Translations under genes and position numbers: made by a program
Part shown: positions 1 through 5,725 of the stretch, piece by piece
Layout: each line of letters starts with the position of its first letter
How positions within the stretch are numbered: position 1 is the stretch's first letter
From: CAZRZN01 sp964604565
GTDB lineage: Bacteria > Pseudomonadota > Alphaproteobacteria > Rhodobacterales > Rhodobacteraceae
NCBI GenBank assembly: GCA_964604565.1
Contig: CAZRZN010000267.1
Span: forward strand, 1 to 5,725
Length of the DNA: 5,725 nucleotides
Reading direction: 5' to 3'
Notes under the pieces: generated by a model
The model's input: the letters and a program-made list of their open reading frames with translations, nothing else
Told to the model about the DNA's origin: nothing
The model's database searches: none

Positions 1-553
1 GTTGATAGGCCTGCGCCACCCTGTCCATCGTCGCGCCATCTTGGGCAAACCAGCCCGCCGTATCGAAGCTGTGGGTGAAGGGCATGGCCCCCTCAAGGCT
101 GATCAGACCAAAACTGGTCCGCAGGCCCCAAACGCCGCAGAAGGAGGCCGGCAGGCGCACCGACCCGCCCGTATCGCTGCCCAGCGCGAAATCCACCAGC
201 CCGGCGGCCACCGCCGCGGCAGAGCCGGAGGACGACCCGCCGGGCACCCGGCGGGGATCGCCCGAATTGACCGGCGCGCCGTAATGCGCGTTCACGCCCA
301 TCAGGCTGTAGGCCAGTTCATCGGTATGGGTCATCCCGACAAGCCGGCCGCCCGCCTGCAACAGCGCCGCGACAGCCGGGGCATGCGCCTCTGCCTCGGG
401 GTGGGTGCGGGCCCATTCGGGATTGCCGCATCCCGCCACGCGCCCGGTCACGTCGAACAGATCCTTCACCCCGAAGGTCAGGCCGTGGAGCGGCCCGGCG
501 TCGGCACCATCGAGCGTAAAGGTCTCTATGAAGGCGTTGACAGTGTCTTTCAT
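1..553 (-). CDS. Amidase-signature family hydrolase, AMI1-like (N-terminal part, 3' end cut by window edge)
   Basis: Cytoplasmic serine amidase that hydrolyses a carboxamide to acid plus ammonia; only the first 184 residues are in the window. The Ser-cisSer-Lys triad is visible: Lys30 in FGVKDLFDV, cis-Ser107 in VPGGSSSGSAAAVAAG, and nucleophile Ser131 in GSDTGGSVRLPAS. The spacings of 77 and 24 residues fit the family. The short N-terminus and the segments GCGNPEWARTHPEA, NAHYGAP and SFDTAGWFAQD resemble, from memory, the plant indole-3-acetamide amidase AMI1 (about 425 residues), more than GatA. Roughly 200 or more residues should lie beyond the left edge. The ATG at 551-553 is preceded by GAGG with a 7-base spacer. 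The gene begins 9 bases after the amidohydrolase stop, so the two are probably co-translated. Indole-3-acetamide is not proven as substrate; family members accept varied amides. No signal peptide is seen. Family assignment is firm, substrate unknown. Confidence 0.93.
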   Translation of the reverse strand, partial: MKDTVNAFIETFTLDGADAGPLHGLTFGVKDLFDVTGRVAGCGNPEWARTHPEAEAHAPAVAALLQAGGRLVGMTHTDELAYSLMGVNAHYGAPVNSGDPRRVPGGSSSGSAAAVAAGLVDFALGSDTGGSVRLPASFCGVWGLRTSFGLISLEGAMPFTHSFDTAGWFAQDGATMDRVAQAYQ

Positions 554-560
554 GGGCGCG

Positions 561-564
561 CCTC
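561..564 (-). promoter_or_regulatory. Shine-Dalgarno of the amidase gene, overlapping the upstream stop codon
   Basis: On the minus strand the junction reads CCCTGAGGCGCGCCCATG. The GAGG lies 7 bases before the amidase ATG, and its GA is part of the TGA stop of the amidohydrolase gene (563-565). A ribosome terminating on the amidohydrolase therefore covers the amidase ribosome binding site, which suggests translational coupling. This supports the chosen amidase start. Confidence 0.7.
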
Positions 565-1795
565 AGGGTCTGTGCAGTTCGGGAAGGGCATGGGTAAAGA
601 CCGGCCTGCCCCGTTTGAAGCCATACATCGGCTGCGCCAGTTCGGCCACCGCCATCGTCGGATCGGTCGCGTCGATGATCACAAGATCGGCGGGCGCGCC
701 TTTCTCTATCCCGTAGTCCGGCAGGTTCAGCAGCTTGGCCGAACGTGAGGACACCATGTCGAGACAGCCCGCCATGGCATCCCGCTGACCGACCTGCGCG
801 ATATTGGCATAGAGGTTGGCCATACGGATGAGCGAACAATCCCCGAAGGGCGTGAAAGGGTTCAGAACATTGTTCGTCGACAGCGAGCAGGTCACTCCCT
901 CGGCCGCCATCAGGTGCAGCGGCGTGACCCCGCGCGGGACGCTCATGTCCTCTGTATGGTCGCGGTGCATCAGGAACAGATCGGTGGACGGCAGCACAGT
1001 CACGGCGATGCCTGCATCCGCCAGCCGCCGGGCCAGTTCCGTCAGACGGGACTGGGACATGTTGGCGAACTTGGTCACATGGCCCACCGCCACGCGCCCG
1101 CCCCAGCCGTATTCATCGGCCTTGCGGCAGACATGGTCCACGTCGAGCGAGGACGCGTCCGAGCCGAAGTCCAGATGCATGTCGATGTCGACATCGAATT
1201 CGCGCGCCATTTCGAACACGCGGTCGATCTGACCGTGGGGGTCGCTGTCGGTGTAGGGCGCCGCGCCGACGGAGCCTGCGCAATCATGCAGCGCGGCGAC
1301 CATCAGCTCGTCCGTGCCGGGATTGTTCAGCAGACCGTCCTGCGGAAAGACGCAGATTTCAACGTCGATGGCCCATGCGAATTCGGAAATCGCCTGTTTG
1401 ACCCCCTCAATGCCGCGCAGGCCGATGACCGGGTCGACCTCGACATGGGTGCGCATCCGGGTGGTGCCGTTCAGTACGCATTTGCGCAGGGTTTTCGCTG
1501 CGCGGGTGGCCACATCTTCCTCGGTGAATTCCGCCTTCAGTCCGACCACCTCGGCGATCGCATCCTCAAGCCCGCCTTTCATCTGGCAGCGGTCCAGGAT
1601 GCAGGATTTGTCGAGATGGATATGCGTCTCGACAAAGCCCGGCAGCACGATGCGCCCGTCAAGGTCAAGCGCACGGTCACCACGCTCCAGCCGGTTGGCG
1701 CCGGTGATGTCCACGATCTTTCCGCCATGCACGCCGATATCCATGGCCTCGCCGGACGCGGAGGGCAGCGTCACGTTGTGAAGGGTCAGATCCAT
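563..1795 (-). CDS. Amidohydrolase, cytosine-deaminase-like subgroup (410 aa, complete)
   Basis: Metal-dependent TIM-barrel hydrolase of the amidohydrolase superfamily, in the branch of E. coli cytosine deaminase CodA and AtzC-like enzymes; probably acts in the cytoplasm on a C-N bond of a heterocycle or cyclic amide. The N-terminal beta-sandwich strands (about 1-50) end in LPGFVETHIHLDKS, giving metal ligands His58 and His60. Further matches to CodA are RTHVEVD (115-121), FPQDG with Gln152, His207 in DMHLDF, His239 in VGHVTK, and SRSAKLLNLPDYGIEKGAPADLVIID near the C-terminus. Two positions differ from CodA: its HCDE Glu217 aligns with Phe210, and its GHDD Asp313 aligns with Asn308 in STNNVLNPFTPFGD. 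From memory, these variant motifs recur in a proteobacterial subfamily, so they need not mean decay. The ATG has AAGGA 6 bases upstream. The gene follows the transporter fusion by 40 bases and precedes the amidase by 9. Fold is firm; whether it deaminates cytosine is doubtful. Confidence 0.92.
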   Translation of the reverse strand: MDLTLHNVTLPSASGEAMDIGVHGGKIVDITGANRLERGDRALDLDGRIVLPGFVETHIHLDKSCILDRCQMKGGLEDAIAEVVGLKAEFTEEDVATRAAKTLRKCVLNGTTRMRTHVEVDPVIGLRGIEGVKQAISEFAWAIDVEICVFPQDGLLNNPGTDELMVAALHDCAGSVGAAPYTDSDPHGQIDRVFEMAREFDVDIDMHLDFGSDASSLDVDHVCRKADEYGWGGRVAVGHVTKFANMSQSRLTELARRLADAGIAVTVLPSTDLFLMHRDHTEDMSVPRGVTPLHLMAAEGVTCSLSTNNVLNPFTPFGDCSLIRMANLYANIAQVGQRDAMAGCLDMVSSRSAKLLNLPDYGIEKGAPADLVIIDATDPTMAVAELAQPMYGFKRGRPVFTHALPELHRP

Positions 1796-1835
1796 TGCGT
1801 TTCCTTTCCAGTCGGATCAATCGGCAGGGCGCGGG
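1796..1835 (-). other. Short gap between transporter fusion and amidohydrolase
   Basis: Forty bases with no hairpin resembling a terminator and no recognisable promoter. An AAGGA site (1802-1806) sits 6 bases before the amidohydrolase ATG. The gap supports one transcript covering the transporter and both hydrolases. Confidence 0.55.
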
Positions 1836-4379
1836 TCATTCCGCCGCAACCCCGCCGCCGAGATAGGCCGCCTCGATCGAGGTGTCCTTTTGCAGGTCGG
1901 CCGCCGTGCCGGATTTCACGACCTTGCCGTTTTCCAACACATAGGCCCGGTCCGCCACGGCCAGCGCAAGCGTCGCCATCTGGTCCACCAGCAAGACGGT
2001 CACGCCTTCGTCGCGCAGATCCGCGAGGACGTCGTAAAGCTCCGCGATGATCGCAGGGGCAAGGCCCAGCGACGGCTCGTCCAGCAAGAGAATCCGCGGA
2101 TTGGCGATCAGCCCGCGGGCAATGGCGAGCATCTGCTGCTCCCCACCTGACAGCACCCCGGCCGGCGCATCTATGCGGTCGCGCAGGCGCGGAAAGCGGT
2201 TCAGCAAGGCCTCGACCTCCGCCTCCGGGTCCACATCGTCGCGGGTATAGGCGCCCATCAGAATGTTGTCCCGCACGCTCATCTGCGGAAAGACCTGACG
2301 GCCCTCGGGCACCAGCGACAGACCGGCGCGCGCGATCTTCGAGGCGGGCATGTCCTCGATATGACCGAGATCCAGCAGGATCGCGCCGGAGACCGGACGA
2401 TGCAGGCCGGACAGGGCGCGCATCATGGTGGATTTTCCCGCACCATTCGCGCCCAGCACGGCAACCATTTCGCCGGGATCCACCTCGACATCGACACCTT
2501 CAAGGGCGGCTGCGGCCCCGTAACCGGCGGTCAGCCCGCGCGTGCTCAGCACTTCCTTCTGCCCGCCTTGCGGACGTGGCGCCGGGCGCGGACGCCCCTG
2601 ATAGGTGCTGTCGCCCAGATAGGCACGGCGCACGTCGGGGTCGTTCTGAACCTCGGTCGGGCTGCCGGTCCTGATCGGCACGCCTGCGTCGAGAACGATG
2701 ATCTCATCGGAGATGCTCATCAACAGCGACATGTCGTGTTCGACCAGCACCACCGCGACGCCGGCCTCCGCGATCTTCAGGATCAGTTTGCTCAGCGCCT
2801 GCTTGTCGCTGTGCATCAGCCCTGCCGCCGGCTCGTCCAGCAGCAGCACGGAGGGTTTCGTCGCCAAGGCGCGGGCGATTTCCACAAGACGCTTGTCGAC
2901 ATGGGGCAGATCGCCCGCGCGCCGTCCCACCGGACCGGCATACCCGACAAAGGCCAGAAGATCGTCCGTCAAGGCAAGCGCCTCTGCGCCGGGCGAACCA
3001 CCAAGAAGCCATCCAAGGCGCCCCGTTCCCAGCGCGATCAGGATATTCTCCCGCACGCTGAGATTTTCGAACAACTGCGTCGTCTGATACGTGCGCGCCA
3101 CACCTGCGCGCGCCATGTGGTAGGCGGGCCGTCCCGCCAGATCCTCGTTCAGGTCGATCGTCCCGCTGTCGGGCGTGTAAAAGCCGCTGATCATGTTCAG
3201 GACAGTGGTCTTGCCCGCGCCATTGGGACCGATCACGCTGGTCACCTTGCCGGGGGGCGCGGTAAATGACACGTCCTTGGCCGCCTGCACCCCGCCGAAA
3301 TTGATCCCGAGATCGCGCACCGTCAGATCGGCGCGCGCGGCGCCCTTGTCCTGAGCCAGAAAGCCGATGGGGTCCCTGCCCGACGGTCTGGCCGGGGTCG
3401 GATCCTCGGCGCTGACAAACTGCATCAGCCCGCCTACGATCCCCTTGGGCGCCAGCAGCAGGACGCCCATCATGATGCCGCCGAAGATCAGCAGCCGGTA
3501 TTCCGCCATGCCGGACAGAACCTCGGGCAGCAGGACGACGATGAGACTGCCGACCACCGGCCCGAAAAGCCGGCCGGTGCCGCCGACGATCACGGCCAGC
3601 AGGAACAGGATCGATTGGAAGAACGGGAAGGACCCGGGACTGATGAACATTTGCAACGGCGTGAAAAGCGCCCCGGCCAGCCCGGTCAGCACGGCCGACA
3701 GGACAAAGGCCACCGTCTTGATGACAATCGGGTTCAGGCCCACGGACTGCGCGGCGACTTCGCTGTCGGCAACCGCCCGCATCGCGGCCCCCCAGCGCCC
3801 GCGCGACAGGCGCAGGAAAAAGAGACAGGCAAACGCCGCGAGGACAAGGGCGCAGACCGCCACCTCCGTCTCGAAGAACATGCGCCCGCCGAATTCCGGT
3901 GAACGAAAGCCCATCAGGCCGTTATGTCCGCCCGTCAGGTGGCGCAGTTCGATCGCGGCATGTTCCACGATAAAGGCGAAGGCAATGGTCATCATGGCCA
4001 GATACGGACCCGCGACCCGCAAGGCGGGCACGGCAAGCAACACACCCGCCACGGCGTTCACCAGACCGGCGGCAAGAAAGGCCAGCCAGTAGTCGAAGCC
4101 AGCAAGAACCATGATCGCGACGGTATAGGCCCCGATCGCAAAGAACCCGACATGCCCGAAAGAGATCTGCCCGGACAGACCCAGCAGGATGTTCAGCCCC
4201 ACGCCCACCACCACGTTCATGGCAAAAAGCGCAAGGATGAACACGATATACCCGTTGGCGCCCAGCGCGAAGATAATGGCCAATGCCGTCAGGGCGACAA
4301 TCCCAACCACCGAGGTGAGCGGATGGGCCAGCACCTGTGTCAGGCGGAGGCGAACAGAGGGGGAGGTTGTATCGGTCAT
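1836..4379 (-). CDS. HAAT-family ABC transporter triple fusion: LivM permease - LivG ATPase - LivF ATPase (847 aa)
   Basis: Inner-membrane permease and both ATPase domains of a branched-chain amino acid/amide-type importer on one chain. Residues 1-320 are LivM-like with about eight or nine hydrophobic segments, including GLNILLGLSGQISFGHVGFF (61-80) and RAVADSEVAAQSVGLN (201-216). A Pro/Arg-rich linker (321-350) leads to a LivG-like domain (350-590): Walker A GPNGAGKTT 384-392, Q-loop Gln432, Walker B VLLLDEP 511-517, switch His548. After a second PR-rich linker (590-608) comes a LivF-like domain (608-847): Walker A GANGAGKST 643-651, signature LSGGEQQ 743-749, Walker B ILLLDEP 763-769, VDQM in place of a His switch, ending AAYLGGG. 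Oddity: the first signature reads LPHVD (491-495), with Val494 for the usual Gly. LivF proteins normally have VEQN, so a missing second His is family-typical. The reading frame is unbroken. ATG lies 3 bases after the livH stop; AGAAGG sits 8 bases upstream. LivM-LivG fusions are familiar; adding LivF is less usual. Confidence 0.95.
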   Translation of the reverse strand: MTDTTSPSVRLRLTQVLAHPLTSVVGIVALTALAIIFALGANGYIVFILALFAMNVVVGVGLNILLGLSGQISFGHVGFFAIGAYTVAIMVLAGFDYWLAFLAAGLVNAVAGVLLAVPALRVAGPYLAMMTIAFAFIVEHAAIELRHLTGGHNGLMGFRSPEFGGRMFFETEVAVCALVLAAFACLFFLRLSRGRWGAAMRAVADSEVAAQSVGLNPIVIKTVAFVLSAVLTGLAGALFTPLQMFISPGSFPFFQSILFLLAVIVGGTGRLFGPVVGSLIVVLLPEVLSGMAEYRLLIFGGIMMGVLLLAPKGIVGGLMQFVSAEDPTPARPSGRDPIGFLAQDKGAARADLTVRDLGINFGGVQAAKDVSFTAPPGKVTSVIGPNGAGKTTVLNMISGFYTPDSGTIDLNEDLAGRPAYHMARAGVARTYQTTQLFENLSVRENILIALGTGRLGWLLGGSPGAEALALTDDLLAFVGYAGPVGRRAGDLPHVDKRLVEIARALATKPSVLLLDEPAAGLMHSDKQALSKLILKIAEAGVAVVLVEHDMSLLMSISDEIIVLDAGVPIRTGSPTEVQNDPDVRRAYLGDSTYQGRPRPAPRPQGGQKEVLSTRGLTAGYGAAAALEGVDVEVDPGEMVAVLGANGAGKSTMMRALSGLHRPVSGAILLDLGHIEDMPASKIARAGLSLVPEGRQVFPQMSVRDNILMGAYTRDDVDPEAEVEALLNRFPRLRDRIDAPAGVLSGGEQQMLAIARGLIANPRILLLDEPSLGLAPAIIAELYDVLADLRDEGVTVLLVDQMATLALAVADRAYVLENGKVVKSGTAADLQKDTSIEAAYLGGGVAAE

Positions 4380-4382
4380 GGC

Positions 4383-5252
4383 TCAGACCTTCTTCAGTTC
4401 GGCCCGGCCAAAAAGGCCGTTGGGCACGGTCACGAGAACAAGGATCACCACGCTGAACGAAACGATCTGCGTGTAGCTCGATCCGACATAGGCTGTCGTC
4501 AGCGCCTCTATGCAGCCATAAAGGATCCCGGCGATCATCACGCCCCAAGCGCTGCTGATCCCGCCAAGGATCGCCGCGGCAAAGGCCTTGATGCCAAAGA
4601 TCAGGCCCATGCCGGAGGACACATTGAACAGCGGCGCGATCAGCAGGCCGGCGATACCCGCAAAGACCGCGGAAATCGCAAAGGAGGTCGCGATCACGGC
4701 CTGCGTGTTCACGCCGGTCAGCCGCGCCGCCTCGGGCCGCTGCACGGACGCAAGCATGGCCTTGCCCAGACGGGTCTTCGTCGTCACCAGTGTCAGGGCC
4801 ATGGCGATGGACAGCCCGACCACCGGAATGATCAACTGCAACGGATAGGCCCCCGTGCCGAGGATTTCGATCGCGCTTTCGGTGAAGGGCGACGGCAGGC
4901 TGCGCGGCTCCTTGCCGAAGGTGAACAGCACCACGTTGTCCAGCACGATTCCACCGGCCACCGTCGACATCAGCCACGCATCGGAGCCTCTGACCGCAAA
5001 GGGGCGCACGAGGATCAGTTCTACGGCGAGGCCCAGGATCGCACAGCAGATAAGGGCGGCCGGGATACCGATCCAGAAGGGCCAGCCCAGCGTCACCATG
5101 AAGGTATAGCCCATGACCGCCCCGAACATCATGGCGGATCCCTGGCTGAAATTCACCGTCTTCGACACGGCGTAGGTAATGTGAAAGCCCAGCGCCATCA
5201 GCCCATACATGGAGCCGAGTGCGAGGCCGGTGATCAACGTCGACGCAATCAT
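4383..5252 (-). CDS. livH: LivH-family permease subunit of HAAT ABC importer (289 aa, complete)
   Basis: Integral inner-membrane subunit that should pair with the LivM domain of the next gene to form the translocation pore. The N-terminal hallmark is clear: GLALGSMYGLMALGFHITYA (9-28) followed by VNFSQGSAMMFGAVMGY (33-49). The cytoplasmic coupling segment MLASVQRPEAARLTGVN (166-182) and the glycine-rich FGIKAFAAAILGGISSAWG (219-237) are also typical of the family. About eight hydrophobic segments are visible, and the length matches LivH proteins of about 290-310 residues. The start ATG (5250-5252) is preceded by a run of six G at a 6-base spacing, an acceptable though not canonical ribosome binding site. 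The C-terminus GRAELKKV is immediately followed by the fusion gene, only 3 bases away. The family is firm; the symbol reflects subunit type, not proof of leucine transport, and the neighbouring hydrolases argue for another substrate. Confidence 0.95.
   Translation of the reverse strand: MIASTLITGLALGSMYGLMALGFHITYAVSKTVNFSQGSAMMFGAVMGYTFMVTLGWPFWIGIPAALICCAILGLAVELILVRPFAVRGSDAWLMSTVAGGIVLDNVVLFTFGKEPRSLPSPFTESAIEILGTGAYPLQLIIPVVGLSIAMALTLVTTKTRLGKAMLASVQRPEAARLTGVNTQAVIATSFAISAVFAGIAGLLIAPLFNVSSGMGLIFGIKAFAAAILGGISSAWGVMIAGILYGCIEALTTAYVGSSYTQIVSFSVVILVLVTVPNGLFGRAELKKV
4388..4393 (-). promoter_or_regulatory. Shine-Dalgarno of the transporter fusion inside the 3' end of livH
   Basis: The minus strand reads AGAAGG, then 8 bases (TCTGAGCC, containing the livH stop TGA), then the fusion ATG. 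The site is inside the Lys-Lys-Val codons that close livH. It fixes the fusion start at 4379 and suggests coupled synthesis of the two membrane subunits. Confidence 0.65.
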
Positions 5253-5322
5253 GGTCTGCCCCCCGATAAATGATGTGAAAGGCCGCGGCGCGGCGGCCTC
5301 TCACCTCGTCCGGTCTTCCCGA
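5253..5322 (-). other. Intergenic gap between binding-protein gene and livH
   Basis: This 70-base stretch is the widest gap in the window. It holds a GC-rich hairpin (5280-5299) and the G-run before livH. No open frame and no convincing promoter was recognised, so livH is probably read from the upstream binding-protein transcript. Confidence 0.6.
5280..5299 (-). terminator. GC hairpin between binding-protein gene and livH; possible attenuator or mRNA stabiliser
   Basis: On the minus strand AGGCCGC and GCGGCCT form a perfect 7-bp stem around the 6-base loop CGCGCC, followed by TTCACATCATTTATC. The stem is strong, but the downstream T content is modest, so complete termination is unlikely. Hairpins between an abundant binding-protein gene and its permease genes, as in malE-malF, commonly stop 3' exonucleases or end part of the transcripts, giving more binding protein than membrane subunit. 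That role here is an inference. Confidence 0.55.
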
Positions 5323-5336
5323 TCACTCGATCGGGA
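5317..5336 (-). other. Inverted repeat over the binding-protein stop codon
   Basis: On the minus strand TCCCGATC and GATCGGGA form a perfect 8-bp stem with the loop GAGT. The TGA stop (5323-5325) starts in the loop and runs into the stem. No T-run follows, so it does not look like a stand-alone terminator. With the second hairpin about 18 bases downstream it forms a tandem pair that may protect the 3' end of the binding-protein message. Confidence 0.5.
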
Positions 5337-5725
5337 GGATCTCGCCGTCGATGAACCGGGTGAAGACGTAATCCTCGGCGCCAAGCGCGTCCTGATCGTC
5401 CGGCGTGAAGGGGTTCTGGTAGGTCTTGATCAGCCCCTCATGGGTGTCGATGTCATAATACCCCTGGCGGATCGCGGGACCGTCCAGCGAGCCTGCGTTC
5501 TCGATCGCCAGCGCGGTCAGATACATCGCGTCATAGGCATTGGCGATGCCGACCGCCGGGGTCACGTCGGCGGCGCTCTGGATCTCCGGGAACATGGCCT
5601 TCAGCGCCTCGAGCGTGGCCGCCGCCTTGGGCGAGTCGTTGCCGGAGAAGGTGAAGGTCTGGATCATCTCGACATCCCTGGCGCGCGGACCCGCCAGTTC
5701 GGAAAAGCGTCCGCCAGCGGGACCC
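5323..5725 (-). CDS. Periplasmic solute-binding protein, type 1 (LivJ/LivK-like), C-terminal part only
   Basis: The last 133 residues plus stop of a substrate-binding protein that would capture the ligand in the periplasm and deliver it to LivH/LivM. The frame stays open to the right edge; the first visible residues are GPAGGRFSELAGPRARDVEM, so the ATG at 5665-5667 is an internal methionine rather than the start. Evidence for the Peripla_BP_6 family is the helix VGIANAYDAMYLTALAIENA followed by GSLDGPAIRQGYYDI, and the closing pattern DALGAEDYVFTRFIDGEILPIE, which matches the usual C-terminal strand layout of this class. Full proteins have about 370-430 residues, so about two thirds, including the signal peptide and most ligand contacts, lie outside. 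The position directly upstream of livH is the normal HAAT gene order. The ligand cannot be inferred from this fragment. Confidence 0.88.
   Translation of the reverse strand, partial: GPAGGRFSELAGPRARDVEMIQTFTFSGNDSPKAAATLEALKAMFPEIQSAADVTPAVGIANAYDAMYLTALAIENAGSLDGPAIRQGYYDIDTHEGLIKTYQNPFTPDDQDALGAEDYVFTRFIDGEILPIE

Noticed and set aside
554..562. GGCGCGCC palindrome at the amidohydrolase-amidase junction as a possible operator
   Set aside because: It is a short GC palindrome of the kind expected by chance in such DNA, lies between co-transcribed genes, and has no neighbouring promoter or repeat.
2..748. Plus-strand open frame of 248 codons at the left edge
   Set aside because: It is antisense to the amidase and crosses into the amidohydrolase. 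The minus-strand frame has the full catalytic triad, so the plus frame is not a gene.
914..2050. Plus-strand open frame of 378 codons
   Set aside because: It is antisense to the amidohydrolase and the end of the fusion, crosses a gene junction, and shows no family motif.
1836..4379. Fusion as an artefact of a frameshift or lost stop codon
   Set aside because: The three domains are joined in one frame by plausible linkers without degenerate residues or overlapping gene remnants, so a genuine fusion is the simpler reading.
3924..5273. Plus-strand open frame of 449 codons
   Set aside because: It is antisense to livH and LivM. The product is dominated by His, Gly, Gln and Arg with no domain, which is a byproduct of codon bias on the opposite strand.
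3922..5304. Long minus-strand open frame (460 codons) spanning livH and the start of the transporter fusion
   Set aside because: It overlaps two well-supported membrane protein genes in another frame. Its translation is rich in Arg, Gly and Cys with no recognisable domain, as expected of a shadow frame in GC-rich DNA.
5323..5667. Complete small gene starting at the ATG at 5665-5667
   Set aside because: The frame is open to the right edge and the residues before this Met fit a binding protein. The piece from the Met alone would be only the end of the domain, so it is a truncated view of a larger gene.

Overview
This is a high-GC window in which all genes lie on the minus strand in one tightly packed, operon-like block. 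The GC-rich third positions, the gene content and the spacing suggest an alphaproteobacterium, plausibly of the Rhodobacterales; this is an inference from style, with no phylogenetic marker present.

In the direction of transcription (right to left) the order is as follows. (1) The last 133 residues of a type 1 periplasmic solute-binding protein of the Leu/Ile/Val (HAAT) class, with its start beyond the right edge. (2) A 70-base gap with a strong GC hairpin, and a second hairpin over the preceding stop codon. (3) A LivH-type permease of 289 residues. (4) After only 3 bases, a single 847-residue protein that joins a LivM-type permease, a LivG-type ATPase and a LivF-type ATPase. (5) After 40 bases, a 410-residue amidohydrolase of the cytosine-deaminase-like branch. 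(6) After 9 bases, the first 184 residues of an amidase-signature hydrolase that resembles plant AMI1-type amidases and runs off the left edge.

Together these look like an uptake-and-hydrolysis module. The binding protein captures a small molecule in the periplasm, LivH plus the LivM-LivG-LivF fusion imports it, and two cytoplasmic C-N hydrolases process it. The substrate cannot be read from the sequence. A nitrogen-containing cyclic compound or an amide is more likely than a plain branched-chain amino acid, because of the two hydrolases.

Three features deserve attention. The transporter has three normally separate subunits on one chain. The first ATPase domain has Val in place of the near-invariant signature glycine, so the substitutions in the two ATPase domains fall in the same composite ATP site. 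The amidohydrolase has Phe and Asn where E. coli cytosine deaminase has its proton-transfer Glu and its metal-binding Asp. No RNA genes, mobile elements, CRISPR arrays or promoters were recognised. No gene-free stretch exceeds 300 bases; the longest is about 70.
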